DNA of 64,000 nt. Origin: Novosphingobium sp. (lineage in GTDB: Bacteria > Pseudomonadota > Alphaproteobacteria > Sphingomonadales > Sphingomonadaceae). Shown one piece after another: positions 1 through 8,852 of the stretch. The notes under the pieces are model-generated. The model did not search any database. It saw nothing but the letters and a program-made list of their open reading frames with translations, and was not told the DNA's origin. Position numbers and translations under genes: made by a program. The stretch spans positions 981,501 to 1,045,500 of the forward strand of contig JACKKX010000001.1 of the NCBI GenBank assembly GCA_024236215.1, in the 5' to 3' direction. Each line of letters opens with the position of its first letter. Positions within the stretch are counted from its first letter, which is position 1.

Positions 1-2
1 AT

Positions 3-233
3 GTTGCAATCTACGATTTCAACCGCAGGATCATCACCCTTGTCGGCAACGTTGCCCTCAACCGGGGCGGCGATACGCTCAACGGCGGGCGGCTGGTGAT
101 CGATCTGGCATCGGGCATCGCCAGCGTCGATGGGCGCGCGGGTGGCGGCTCTTCGGCGGTGGGCAGCCCGGTCGGCTCGTCCAAGAGCGGGCGCGTTTCG
201 GGGACTTTTTCGGTTCCCAAGTCCGGCACCTGA
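3..233 (+). CDS. lptA: LptA/OstA-like lipopolysaccharide transport protein, C-terminal end only
   Basis: Only the last 76 codons are inside the window; the 5' part lies upstream. The readable tail has the repeated beta-strand pattern of the OstA/LptA fold (for example VGNVALNRGG followed by GGRLVIDLASG), ending in a low-complexity Gly/Ser tail before TGA at 231-233. LptA forms the periplasmic bridge that carries lipopolysaccharide from the LptBFGC pump to LptD. The usual next gene, lptB, is not downstream; the next gene starts 14 nt later and belongs to another family. The call rests on a short tail, so confidence is moderate. Confidence 0.6.
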   Translation, partial: VAIYDFNRRIITLVGNVALNRGGDTLNGGRLVIDLASGIASVDGRAGGGSSAVGSPVGSSKSGRVSGTFSVPKSGT

Positions 234-247
234 TTCCCCTCTCGGTC

Positions 248-1423
248 ATGGAACGGCCCGAGCTCTGCCGCCTCTTGCTGGCTCTGGTCGGCACCAGGGA
301 CGAAGCAGCGCCAGGCGAACTTGGGGCCGCCGACTGGGAGGCACTGGATTCGCTGGCCGAGGCGCACCGGCTGCAAGGGCTGCTGTACGCCAGGCAGCGT
401 GACAATCCGGCGATCCCCGCCCCGGTCCGCGCAGGCTGGCAAGCGGCGCATCGCGGCAACGCGATGATGGCATTGGTGCAGCGCGCCGAGCTGGGCGAAA
501 CGGCGCGTCTGTTGCAGGCCGGGGGAATCGATCCGCTTGTGCTCAAGGGTGGCTGGTTGGCCTGGAATGCCTATCCCGAAGCCGCTCAGCGCCCGCTGCG
601 CGATATCGATCTGCTGTTGCCCGAATCCCGCTTTGTCGAAGGCTGGAACCTGCTCTGCGCCGCAGGCTATCGCGCTGCCGAGGCGCCCGATCTGCCGCTT
701 GCGCAGTTGCTCGAGGTCGACAAGAGCCCGCCGCCCCTGATCGCGCCGCGCGGCACGCCGATCGAGCTGCACCTGCACGCATGGTTCCCTGAAGGCAGGC
801 TGGAATATTTCAGCCCACCGCCCGACGATGCGGGCCTGTTTGCGCGCGCCTTGCGCGGCGGGGATGGCGTGCTCCACCCAAGCGCCGAGGACATGCTTGG
901 GCATCTGGTGATCCATGCGCTCTACAGCCATCGGCTCGATTGCGGGCCGCTGCTGCTGTCCGACGTCGATTTCCTGCTCGCCAGCGGCGCGTTTGACTGG
1001 GACGCTTTCTGGAGCCGGGCCATGGCCGCGGGCTGGGCCGAAGGGGCGCGTCTGGTGCTCGATCTGGTTGCCCGGTATCGCGCGAGTGCCGCTGTCGGTC
1101 TGGCCATGGCGCCGGTTCCGCCTACCCCGCCCGAGTTGCTTGCAACCGCGCAGGAGCTTTTGCTGCAGGATCTCGACACCCGGTCCAGTGCCTCCTTTGC
1201 GGCCTCGGGGCTGGCCGGCGGACTGGCCAGCCTCTGGCCGCGCATCACCCGCCGCGTTTCAGCCGGGGAAGGGCCAGCTCACCACCGCGACAGCGCCGCC
1301 GAAGGGGGCTATCTCAAGTGGGCGGCAAACAGGTTGGGGCGCACTGTGGGCGATCTGCGCCGCGCGGATGTCCGCCGCCAGTCGCGCCAGCTTGCCCGGT
1401 TGAACCGTTGGCTGGCCCGGTGA
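248..1423 (+). CDS. nucleotidyltransferase-like protein (NTP_transf_5 family)
   Basis: A 391-aa protein resembling the uncharacterised nucleotidyltransferase family PF14907. Visible hallmarks are LKGG at about residues 99-102 and RPLRDIDLLL at 115-124, where D119 and D121 would be the metal-binding acidic pair of a polymerase-beta-like fold. Family members often sit in polysaccharide or peptide-modification loci. Here the gene's TGA overlaps the GTG start of a glycosyltransferase by 3 nt, which points to translational coupling and a joint role in surface-glycan assembly. That role is inference; the family's substrate is not established. There is no signal peptide, so a cytoplasmic location is expected. 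Confidence 0.7.
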   Translation: MERPELCRLLLALVGTRDEAAPGELGAADWEALDSLAEAHRLQGLLYARQRDNPAIPAPVRAGWQAAHRGNAMMALVQRAELGETARLLQAGGIDPLVLKGGWLAWNAYPEAAQRPLRDIDLLLPESRFVEGWNLLCAAGYRAAEAPDLPLAQLLEVDKSPPPLIAPRGTPIELHLHAWFPEGRLEYFSPPPDDAGLFARALRGGDGVLHPSAEDMLGHLVIHALYSHRLDCGPLLLSDVDFLLASGAFDWDAFWSRAMAAGWAEGARLVLDLVARYRASAAVGLAMAPVPPTPPELLATAQELLLQDLDTRSSASFAASGLAGGLASLWPRITRRVSAGEGPAHHRDSAAEGGYLKWAANRLGRTVGDLRRADVRRQSRQLARLNRWLAR

Positions 1424-2658
1424 AGCGCGCGAATATTCTGTTCGTCGGGCTCAACTACGCGCCCGAGCCGGTCGGGATCGGGCCCTATTCGCAGGGTCTG
1501 ACCCAGGCTCTCGTCGCGCGGGGCCACCGGGTCGAAGCCGTGGTTGGCAAACCCTATTACCCGCAGTGGCGGACCTATCCCGGCTTTGCCGGTGGCGGCT
1601 GGAGCACTGCCGTGGAGGAGGGGGTAACCGTCACGCGGTGCCCGCATTATGTTCCGGCCAATCCTTCCGGCGCAAGGCGGATCGCCCATCTGGCGAGTTT
1701 CGCGCTGTCGGCGCTGGGACCCGGCTTGAGGGCAGCCCTTCGCCCGGCGGAGGCGCGTCCGAAGGTTGTGGTTACCGTCGCTCCGGCGCTGCTCAGCGTG
1801 TTTACGGCCTGGCTGGCGGCGAAACTGGCCGGAGCCAGACTATGGATCCACGTTCAGGATTTCGAGGTCGAGGCCGCGCTTGCCACCGGTCTGCTGCCCG
1901 ACGCCGGTTGGGCAGCGCGGCTGTCGCGCTGGCTCGAAGCGCGCCTGCTGCGGCTGGGCGACAAGGTTTCGACGATCAGCCCGCAGATGTGCGCGAAACT
2001 GGTTGCCAAGGGCGTGGCGGGCGATCGCGTGGTCGAAATCCGCAACTGGGCCGATACGCGCTTTGCTCCCGACCCCGCCGGGGCCGAAGCGCTTCGCCGC
2101 GAATGGGGTCTGGGGGAGCAAAAGGTCGCGCTCTATTCGGGCAACATCGCACGCAAGCAGGGGATCGAGATCCTGATCGAGGCCGCGCGGCTGCTTGAAA
2201 AGCGGGACGACATCGTCTTCGTGATCTGCGGCGAGGGTCCCAACCGGGCAGCGCTGGAACAGCTTGCGAGCGGTCTCCGCAATTTCCGGCTCCGCGATCT
2301 CCAGCCGGCCGAGCGGATGGGCGCAATGCTGAACATGGCCGATCTGCACTTGCTGCCGCAGATTGCCGGCGCAGCAGATCTGGTTCTGCCATCGAAGCTC
2401 ACCAACATGCTATTTTCGGGCCGCCCGGTGGTGGCGACGACCGAGCCGGGAACCGGGCTCTATGACGAGGTCGATGGTTGCGGGGCGATTACACCGCCTG
2501 GCGATGCGGTCGCTCTGGCCAAAGCGATTGCGGCCTTGTCCGACGATCCCGCTCGCCGCGAAAGTCTGGGTGCCGCAGCACGGAAGCGCGCGGCGGAACG
2601 CTGGATGAAAGAGGCTATTATCGCCCGGATGGGACAGGAGCTGGACCGGCTGGCCTAG
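1420..2658 (+). CDS. WcaI-family glycosyltransferase (GT4)
   Basis: A GT-B fold glycosyltransferase, 412 aa from the chosen start. The N-terminus VKRANILFVGLNYAPEP with the following GIGPYS is typical of the WcaI family of colanic-acid-type exopolysaccharide enzymes, and the C-terminal half has the donor-binding segment (SGNIARKQG, then CGEGPN and LPSKLTNML). An in-frame ATG exists 102 nt upstream inside the previous gene, but GTG at 1420 overlaps that gene's stop (GTGA), which fits a coupled start. It probably transfers a sugar from a nucleotide-sugar donor at the cytoplasmic face of the membrane; acceptor and sugar cannot be read. Its TAG stop shares a CTAG palindrome with the stop of the convergent gene. 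Confidence 0.85.
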   Translation: MKRANILFVGLNYAPEPVGIGPYSQGLTQALVARGHRVEAVVGKPYYPQWRTYPGFAGGGWSTAVEEGVTVTRCPHYVPANPSGARRIAHLASFALSALGPGLRAALRPAEARPKVVVTVAPALLSVFTAWLAAKLAGARLWIHVQDFEVEAALATGLLPDAGWAARLSRWLEARLLRLGDKVSTISPQMCAKLVAKGVAGDRVVEIRNWADTRFAPDPAGAEALRREWGLGEQKVALYSGNIARKQGIEILIEAARLLEKRDDIVFVICGEGPNRAALEQLASGLRNFRLRDLQPAERMGAMLNMADLHLLPQIAGAADLVLPSKLTNMLFSGRPVVATTEPGTGLYDEVDGCGAITPPGDAVALAKAIAALSDDPARRESLGAAARKRAAERWMKEAIIARMGQELDRLA

Positions 2659-2939
2659 GCGGCTTCGGCCTCTGCTTCGACCTTGTCGGTCTGTCCCGCC
2701 TTGTCCGAACCTTCGTCCACGGTTTCATCGACGGGGCTGGGATCGAAAGGCGCTTCGGCTTCGTCTTCCTGCGCGGAGGCGGCCGGAGCTGCCGCAGACG
2801 ATGGTGCCGGTGCCGGGACCACCGCAGGGGCTGGCTCAGCAGCTGGAGGCTCCTCTCCGGCAAAATGCGCGGCGACCAGTGCGGTTACCCCAACCGCACC
2901 CGCCAAGATCAGCTTCCAGCTCGCTCCGATCCCGTTCAT
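2655..2939 (-). CDS. small membrane-anchored acidic Ala/Pro-rich protein
   Basis: A 94-aa protein of unknown function. The start MNGIGASWK leads into one hydrophobic segment (about residues 9-26), then a low-complexity Ala/Pro/Glu/Asp tail to the end. It lies 8 nt after the stop of the small gene 2948-3133 and both follow mutS on the same strand, so the three are probably co-transcribed. The same frame stays open to 3143, but that extension overlaps the 61-aa gene and is arginine-rich without protein character. The stop overlaps the stop of the convergent glycosyltransferase. I do not recognise a family. Confidence 0.55.
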   Translation of the reverse strand: MNGIGASWKLILAGAVGVTALVAAHFAGEEPPAAEPAPAVVPAPAPSSAAAPAASAQEDEAEAPFDPSPVDETVDEGSDKAGQTDKVEAEAEAA

Positions 2940-2947
2940 CGTGTCCC

Positions 2948-3133
2948 TCAATCCTTGGCCCAGGGCGATTTGTGCCTGGCCGCTTCGGCGGCGACCTTGT
3001 GTTCTTCGTGCCGACGCGCCTGATCGGCCATCGGCACGGTGCAATAGGCGGTGAGCAGCACGCCCATCGCCCAGCCGACCGCCTTCCAGCGGCTCTTGAA
3101 CACGGTGTTCAGTTTCGGTCCGAAGCCCAGCAT
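2948..3133 (-). CDS. small one-pass membrane protein downstream of mutS
   Basis: A 61-aa reading frame starting MLGFGPKLNTVFKSRWK, with a basic N-terminus, a hydrophobic stretch WAMGVLLTAYC at about 21-31 and a charged C-terminus ending HKSPWAKD. The layout suggests an inner-membrane protein with a short charged cytoplasmic tail. It lies 25 nt after the mutS stop and just ahead of another small membrane gene. The frame is open further upstream into mutS, but that part reads as mutS antiframe. I do not recognise a family and no function is proposed. Confidence 0.5.
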   Translation of the reverse strand: MLGFGPKLNTVFKSRWKAVGWAMGVLLTAYCTVPMADQARRHEEHKVAAEAARHKSPWAKD

Positions 3134-3158
3134 GGACAGGCATCGTAATGCAGCCGGG

Positions 3159-5762
3159 TTAAGGAAGCTTTCCCGCCTCTTGCTTGAGCGCGTAGAGCAG
3201 CTCGAGCGCCTCGCGCGGGGCCAGGGCATCGACATCGAGTGCGGCAAGCCGTTCGCGCAGGTGATCGACCACTTCTTCCTTGTGCTCAGTTGCGGCGGCG
3301 AACAGCGGAAGATCGCCCAGCCCGGCAGCGAGGCCGCCGGTTTCGGCTCGGCCTTTCTCGAGCCGGTCGAGCACGGCCCGCGCCCGCGCCACCACGGGCG
3401 TTGGAACCCCGGCCAGTTTGGCCACGGCAAGGCCATAGGAGCGATCAGCCGGTCCCTCGGCCAGTTCGTGGAGCAGCACCAGATCGCCCTGCCATTCGCG
3501 CGCGCGGACATGGTGGAGCGAAAGCGCCTCGCAGCTCTCTGCCAGCCGCGCCAGCTCGTGGTAATGCGTCGCGAACAGGCAGCGGCAGCGGTTGGCCCCG
3601 TGCACTGCCTCGACCACCGCCCAGGCCAGCGCCAGACCGTCGTAGGTCGAGGTGCCGCGCCCGACCTCGTCGAGGATCACGAAGCTGCGCTCGCTCGCCT
3701 GGGCCAAGATCGCCGCGGTTTCGACCATTTCGACCATGAAGGTCGAGCGCCCGCGGGCAAGATTGTCCGAAGCACCCACCCGGCTGAACAGCCGGTCGAC
3801 CAGCCCCACCACCGCCCGTTCTGCCGGCACAAAGCCTCCGGCCTGGGCCAGCAGCACGATCAGTGCGTTCTGACGCAGGAAGGTGCTCTTGCCGCCCATA
3901 TTGGGGCCGCCGATCAGCCACAGCCGATCCTCGGCGCCCAAACGGCAATCATTGGCGACAAAGCGCTCGCCACGTGCCGCCAGCGCGGCCTCGACCACCG
4001 GGTGCCGCCCGCCCGCTATCTCCAGCACCCGGCCGGCATCAATTTCGGGTCGGCACCAGCCGCCCTCTGCCGCGCGTTCGGCCTGTCCGGCGGCAACGTC
4101 GAGCCGGGCCAGCCCGGTGGCGGTGGCGGCGATGGCGTGGCGCGCCTTGATCGCAAGCGCAGTCAGGTCCTCGAAATGGGCCTCCTCGGCCGCCAGCGCG
4201 TGTCCGCCAGCCTGGGCGATGCGGCTCGCCTCCTCGTGCAGCGCCAGGGCGTTGAAACGCACCGCCCCGGCCATGGTCTGGCGATGGGTAAAGCCGCTGT
4301 CAGGCGCCATCAGCGCATCGGCGTGTTTGGCCGGAACCTCGACGAAATAGCCCAGCACCCCGTTGTGGCGGATCTTGAGCGCGGCGATCCCGGTATCGGC
4401 GCGGTAACTGGCCTCAAGCGCGGCGATCGCGCGGCGCGCGTCGCCCGAAATCCGCCGCAGCTCGTCAAGCGCGGCATCATAGCCTTCGGCGATGAACCCG
4501 CCCTGGCCGCGCTCTGTCGGAGGAGAGGGCACCAGTGCGCGCGAATAAAGGTCGGTCAGCGCGCCGTGACCGGTCAGGCTGGGCAGCAGCGCATCGAGCA
4601 GCACCGGGCGATCCGTTCGCGCGGCAAGGTGATCGTGGATCCGCCGCGCTTCGCCCAGTCCGTCGCGCAGCTGGCCCAGATCGCGCGGGCTGCCGCGCCC
4701 CGCCACCACCCGGCCCAGCGCCCGCCCGAGATCGGGCAAGGCGCGCATCACCGCGCGCAGATCGGCGCGCAGCAAGGGATCGTCGTGCAGCCATTGCACC
4801 AATGCCAGGCGCTGCTCGATCGCGGCGGAATCGGTGAGCGGGGCAGAAAGATCCTCGGCCAGCTGGCGCGCGCCCGCGCCGGTCACGCAGCGATCGACTG
4901 CCTCGACCAGGCTGCCGCGACGCGTGCCCTGGCTCGAAACGAGGATTTCCAGGCTCGCGCGGGTCGCCTCGTCCATCGCCAGATGCGCCTCGCCGGTGCG
5001 CGCCAGCGGCGGCAGCAGCAGCGGCAGACTGCCGCGCCCGACGTGATCGAGGTAAGCAATCAGCCCCCCTGCCGCCGCCAGCATCGGACGAGTGAAACTT
5101 CCGAACCCGTCGAGCGTGGCAACCTCGTGCAGCTTTTTGAGCCGGGCTTCACCGGCATCACTCGAAAAATCGCGCGCCGGGCGGGCGATCGCATCGGCGG
5201 GCGCACTTTCCAGCCCTTCTGGCACCACGGTCTCGCTCGCCCCCAGCCGGGCGAGGGCAGCCCCGAGCCGTTCGGGTGCGCATTCCTCCAGTTCCATCCG
5301 CCCGGTTGAGATGTCGCTTGCAGCGATCCCGATCGCGCCGCGCAGCTCGCACACTGCCGCCAGCACATTTGCCCGGCGCGGTTCGAGCAGGGCTTCCTCG
5401 GTCAGGGTTCCGGCAGTGACGAAACGGACGATGTCGCGGGCCACCAGTGCCTTGGAGCCACCGCGCTTCTTGGCCTGTTCGGGCGTTTCGGTCTGGTCGG
5501 CGATCGCCACCCGGCATCCGGCCTTGATCAGCCGGGCAAGATAGCCCTCGGCGGAATGGGCCGGAACCCCGCACATCGGGATCGGAACCCCGTGATGCTC
5601 GCCCCTGCTGGTCAGCGCGATATCGAGAATCTGCGCCGCCGCCTTGGCATCGTCGAAGAACAGCTCGAAGAAGTCGCCCATCCGGTAGAACAGCAGGCAA
5701 TCTCCCGCCTCGGCCTTGAGGGCGAGATACTGGGCCATCATCGGGGTTGCTGCGCCGTGCAT
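3159..5762 (-). CDS. mutS: DNA mismatch repair protein MutS
   Basis: 867 aa, the usual MutS length. MutS recognises base mismatches and small loops and recruits MutL. The mismatch-contacting Phe-x-Glu lies in GDFFELFFDDA (F31, E33). The C-terminal ABC-type ATPase has Walker A GGPNMGGKST from residue 618, Walker B VILDEVGRG around 696-704 and the switch FATHYHEL. Start ATG at 5762 (MHGAATPMMAQY) is plausible; a second Met seven codons later could also serve. The gene diverges from maeB across about 110 bp that must hold both promoters, and it heads a run with two small membrane-protein genes. Confidence 0.97.
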   Translation of the reverse strand: MHGAATPMMAQYLALKAEAGDCLLFYRMGDFFELFFDDAKAAAQILDIALTSRGEHHGVPIPMCGVPAHSAEGYLARLIKAGCRVAIADQTETPEQAKKRGGSKALVARDIVRFVTAGTLTEEALLEPRRANVLAAVCELRGAIGIAASDISTGRMELEECAPERLGAALARLGASETVVPEGLESAPADAIARPARDFSSDAGEARLKKLHEVATLDGFGSFTRPMLAAAGGLIAYLDHVGRGSLPLLLPPLARTGEAHLAMDEATRASLEILVSSQGTRRGSLVEAVDRCVTGAGARQLAEDLSAPLTDSAAIEQRLALVQWLHDDPLLRADLRAVMRALPDLGRALGRVVAGRGSPRDLGQLRDGLGEARRIHDHLAARTDRPVLLDALLPSLTGHGALTDLYSRALVPSPPTERGQGGFIAEGYDAALDELRRISGDARRAIAALEASYRADTGIAALKIRHNGVLGYFVEVPAKHADALMAPDSGFTHRQTMAGAVRFNALALHEEASRIAQAGGHALAAEEAHFEDLTALAIKARHAIAATATGLARLDVAAGQAERAAEGGWCRPEIDAGRVLEIAGGRHPVVEAALAARGERFVANDCRLGAEDRLWLIGGPNMGGKSTFLRQNALIVLLAQAGGFVPAERAVVGLVDRLFSRVGASDNLARGRSTFMVEMVETAAILAQASERSFVILDEVGRGTSTYDGLALAWAVVEAVHGANRCRCLFATHYHELARLAESCEALSLHHVRAREWQGDLVLLHELAEGPADRSYGLAVAKLAGVPTPVVARARAVLDRLEKGRAETGGLAAGLGDLPLFAAATEHKEEVVDHLRERLAALDVDALAPREALELLYALKQEAGKLP

Positions 5763-5872
5763 CGCAACGGGTTAGCGCCTGCGGGGCCGATTCGGGAGGC
5801 CACTGCCCACAGCTTTCCCCTATCGCAACGCCGCGCGCTGGGTTAGGGCGAAGGCGATTTCAGGAGAAACCG

Positions 5873-8152
5873 GTGTCCGAGATTACCCCCAGCGACGAAA
5901 CCAACCTCCGCTTCACCGAGCGCGAGGCGCTGTTCTATCACAAGACCATCCGTCCGGGAAAAATCGAGATCATCGCCTCCAAGCCGATGGCGACCCAGCG
6001 CGACCTGAGCCTGGCCTATTCGCCGGGGGTAGCCGTCCCCGTTCAGGCGATTGCCGACGATCCCGGTGCCGCCTTCGACTATACCGCCAAGGGCAACCTC
6101 GTGGCGGTGATTTCCAACGGCACCGCGATCCTGGGCATGGGCAACCTGGGCGCGCTGGCGTCCAAGCCGGTGATGGAAGGCAAGGCGGTGCTGTTCAAGC
6201 GCTTCGCCGACGTCGATTCGATCGACATCGAACTCGCCTCCGAAGACCCCGATGCCATTATCGAGGCCGTGGCGCTGATGGAGCCGAGCTTCGGCGGGAT
6301 CAACCTTGAGGACATCAAGGCGCCGGAATGCTTCGTGATCGAACAGGCCCTGCGCGAGCGGATGAAGATCCCGGTGATGCACGACGATCAGCACGGCACC
6401 GCGATCATCGCCGCCGCCGGGCTGGTCAACGCCTGTCACCTGACCGGGCGCCAGTTCAAGGACGTGAAGGTTGTGGTCAACGGCGCCGGGGCTTCGGCGC
6501 TGGCCTGCACCGCGCTGATCAAGTCGATGGGCGTGCGCCACGAGAACGTGACCGTCTGCGACCGCTCGGGCGTGATCTGGCGCGGGCGCGAAAGCGGCAT
6601 GGACCAGTGGAAGAGCGCCCACGCGATCGACACCGCCGCGCGCAGTCTGGAAGAGGCACTGGTTGGCGCCGACATCTTCCTGGGCCTGTCCGCCGCCGGG
6701 GCGCTGAAGCCCGAATACGTCGAGAAGATGGCCCCCAGGCCGATCATTTTCGCCATGGCCAACCCCGATCCCGAAATCCGCCCCGAGGATGCCAAGGCGG
6801 TCCGCCCCGATGCGATCATCGCCACCGGGCGCAGCGACTATCCCAACCAGGTCAACAACGTGCTGGGATTCCCGTTCATCTTCCGCGGCGCGCTCGATGT
6901 CCACGCGACCACGATCAACGAGGAAATGAAGATCGCCGCCGCCCGGGCGATCGCCGAGCTGGCGCGCGAGACCGTGCCCGAGGAAGTGGCCGCGGCCTAT
7001 GGCAAGAAGCACCAGTTCGGCCCCGAATACATCATCCCTGCACCGTTCGATCCGCGGTTGATGGAGGTCGTCTCCTCGGCGGTGGCCAAGGCGGCGATGG
7101 ACAGCGGCGTGGCGGGCAAGCCGATCGAGGATTTCGACGCTTACCGCACCAGCCTGAAGGCCCGGCTCAACCCCACCACCTCGGTGCTCACCCAGGTTTA
7201 CGAGCAGGTAAAGGCCAGCCCCAAGCGGGTGATTTTTGCCGAGGCCGAGAACGAAGTCGTGCTGCGCGCGGCGATCCAGTACCGCGATTTCGGCTATGGC
7301 GAACCGGTGCTGGTCGGGCGCACCCAGGCGGTTCGCGACAAGCTGATCGAACTGGGGATCGGCAACCCCGATAGCTTCCAGATCGAGAATTCGGCCACTT
7401 CGGAACATGTTCCCGGGATGGTGGATGAGCTTTATCGGCGGTTGCAACGACGCGGGTTCCTTGAACGCGACGTGCGGCGCATGGTCAACCAGGACCGCAA
7501 CATCTTCGCCTCGCTGCTGCTCAAGCTGGGAGTGGGCGATGCGATGGTCACGGGTATGACCCGGCCCTTTGCCCAGACCATGCGCGAGGTGATGCAGGTA
7601 CTCGATCCGGCGCCGGGCAAGATCCCCTTCGGCGTGCACCTGATGATCGGCAAGAATTACACCGTGTTCCTGGCCGACACCACGATCAACGAACGGCCGA
7701 GCGCGGAAATGCTGGCCCACATCGCCACCGAAACCGCCGCCGTGGCGCGCCGCTTGGGGCATGAGCCGCGCGTGGCCTTCCTGTCCTATTCGACCTTCGG
7801 CAACCCGCCGGGGCGCTGGCTTGAGGGGATTCGCGACGCGGTCACTCTGCTCGACCAGCAGGGGGTCAATTTTGAATACGAGGGAGAAATGGCTCCCGAC
7901 GCCGCGCTCAATCCCACGGTGATGAAGAACTATCCGTTCTGCCGCCTCACCGCCCCGGCCAATGTGCTGATCATGCCCGGGCTGCAATCGGCCAACCTCT
8001 CGGCCAAGCTGCTGCGCGAACTGGCGGGCAATGCCACGATCGGGCCGATGCTGCTGGGGATGGAAAAGCCGGTGCAGGTCGCCCCGATGACCGCGATCGC
8101 GCCCGATGTGCTGACCCTGGCAGTGCTGGCGGCAGCGGGGGTTTGCGGATGA
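5873..8152 (+). CDS. maeB: NADP-dependent malic enzyme (malic enzyme-phosphotransacetylase fusion)
   Basis: A 759-aa MaeB-type protein. Residues 1 to about 430 are the malic-enzyme part (MHDDQHGTA metal/substrate site, VVVNGAGASALAC nucleotide fold), which oxidatively decarboxylates malate to pyruvate. Residues from about 440 on are a phosphate-acetyltransferase-like domain that in known members regulates activity rather than catalysing. GTG at 5873 was chosen because AGGAGA at 5861-5866 precedes it with good spacing and the N-terminus SEITPSDETNLRFTEREAL begins the family homology; the frame is open upstream but without homology. The gene ends 4 nt before a convergent racemase gene. Confidence 0.95.
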   Translation: MSEITPSDETNLRFTEREALFYHKTIRPGKIEIIASKPMATQRDLSLAYSPGVAVPVQAIADDPGAAFDYTAKGNLVAVISNGTAILGMGNLGALASKPVMEGKAVLFKRFADVDSIDIELASEDPDAIIEAVALMEPSFGGINLEDIKAPECFVIEQALRERMKIPVMHDDQHGTAIIAAAGLVNACHLTGRQFKDVKVVVNGAGASALACTALIKSMGVRHENVTVCDRSGVIWRGRESGMDQWKSAHAIDTAARSLEEALVGADIFLGLSAAGALKPEYVEKMAPRPIIFAMANPDPEIRPEDAKAVRPDAIIATGRSDYPNQVNNVLGFPFIFRGALDVHATTINEEMKIAAARAIAELARETVPEEVAAAYGKKHQFGPEYIIPAPFDPRLMEVVSSAVAKAAMDSGVAGKPIEDFDAYRTSLKARLNPTTSVLTQVYEQVKASPKRVIFAEAENEVVLRAAIQYRDFGYGEPVLVGRTQAVRDKLIELGIGNPDSFQIENSATSEHVPGMVDELYRRLQRRGFLERDVRRMVNQDRNIFASLLLKLGVGDAMVTGMTRPFAQTMREVMQVLDPAPGKIPFGVHLMIGKNYTVFLADTTINERPSAEMLAHIATETAAVARRLGHEPRVAFLSYSTFGNPPGRWLEGIRDAVTLLDQQGVNFEYEGEMAPDAALNPTVMKNYPFCRLTAPANVLIMPGLQSANLSAKLLRELAGNATIGPMLLGMEKPVQVAPMTAIAPDVLTLAVLAAAGVCG

Positions 8153-8156
8153 GAAG

Positions 8157-8852
8157 CTAGTCCGACATCGCCGCCCGCGCTGCAGCTTCGGCATGCAGGC
8201 GGGTGGTGTCGAACAGCGGCACCGCGCTGTCTTCCTCGTGCACCAGCAGCATGATTTCGGTGCAGCCAAGGATGATGCATTCAGCCCCGCGCGAAACCAG
8301 CCGGGCGATCACCTGCGCATAGGCCGTGCGCGATTCCTCGCGGACAATACCGGCAACCAGTTCGTCGTAGATCACGCGGTGGACCAGCGCGCGGTCCTGC
8401 TCTTCGGGCACCAGAACGTCCAGCCCGTGCCTTTGTGCCAGTCGCCCCTTGTAGAAGCCATGCTCCATGGTGAAGGCCGTGCCGAGCAGCCCGACACGCG
8501 CGAATCCAGCCGCCTTGATCGCCTTGGCGGTGGGATCGGCAATGTGCAGCACTGGCGCTTGCACCGCGGCCTCAACTTCGTCTGCCATGCGATGCATGGT
8601 ATTGGTGCAGATCACCAGCAGGTCGGCGCCGCCAGCCTTGAGCCGCGATGCCGCATCGGTCATCCGGGCCGTCAGCGCGGGCCAGTCACCGGCGTGCTGC
8701 AGCGCCTCGATTTCCGAAAAATCGAACGACCACAGCAGCAATTCGGCGGATGCGGTCGGCCCGCGCGCCTCGCGCACGCACTGGTTGATGATCCGGTAGT
8801 AGTGGGTGGAGCTTTCCCAGCTCATCCCCCCGATCAGCCCCAGCGTTGTCAT
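8157..8852 (-). CDS. aspartate/glutamate racemase family protein
   Basis: 231 aa. It has the two-cysteine active site expected for cofactor-independent amino-acid racemases: VICTNTMH (first Cys) and ILGCTEI (second Cys), with the opening LGLIGGMSWESS typical of the YgeA-like branch. It should interconvert L and D forms of an amino acid, with aspartate or a broader substrate possible. ATG at 8852 overlaps the stop of trmB (ATGA), indicating coupling; an in-frame ATG nine codons upstream would sit inside trmB. Its link to tRNA methylation is unclear and the pairing may be only transcriptional convenience. Confidence 0.88.
   Translation of the reverse strand: MTTLGLIGGMSWESSTHYYRIINQCVREARGPTASAELLLWSFDFSEIEALQHAGDWPALTARMTDAASRLKAGGADLLVICTNTMHRMADEVEAAVQAPVLHIADPTAKAIKAAGFARVGLLGTAFTMEHGFYKGRLAQRHGLDVLVPEEQDRALVHRVIYDELVAGIVREESRTAYAQVIARLVSRGAECIILGCTEIMLLVHEEDSAVPLFDTTRLHAEAAARAAMSD

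Noticed and set aside
3051-5309. A 752-codon plus-strand open frame opposite mutS
   Set aside because: It is the antisense shadow of mutS: Arg/His/Gln-rich, no domain, no ribosome-binding site. High GC keeps antisense frames open.
5843-8269. An 808-codon minus-strand frame opposite maeB
   Set aside because: Composition is that of an antisense shadow (His, Gly and Arg excess) and maeB is unmistakable on the other strand.
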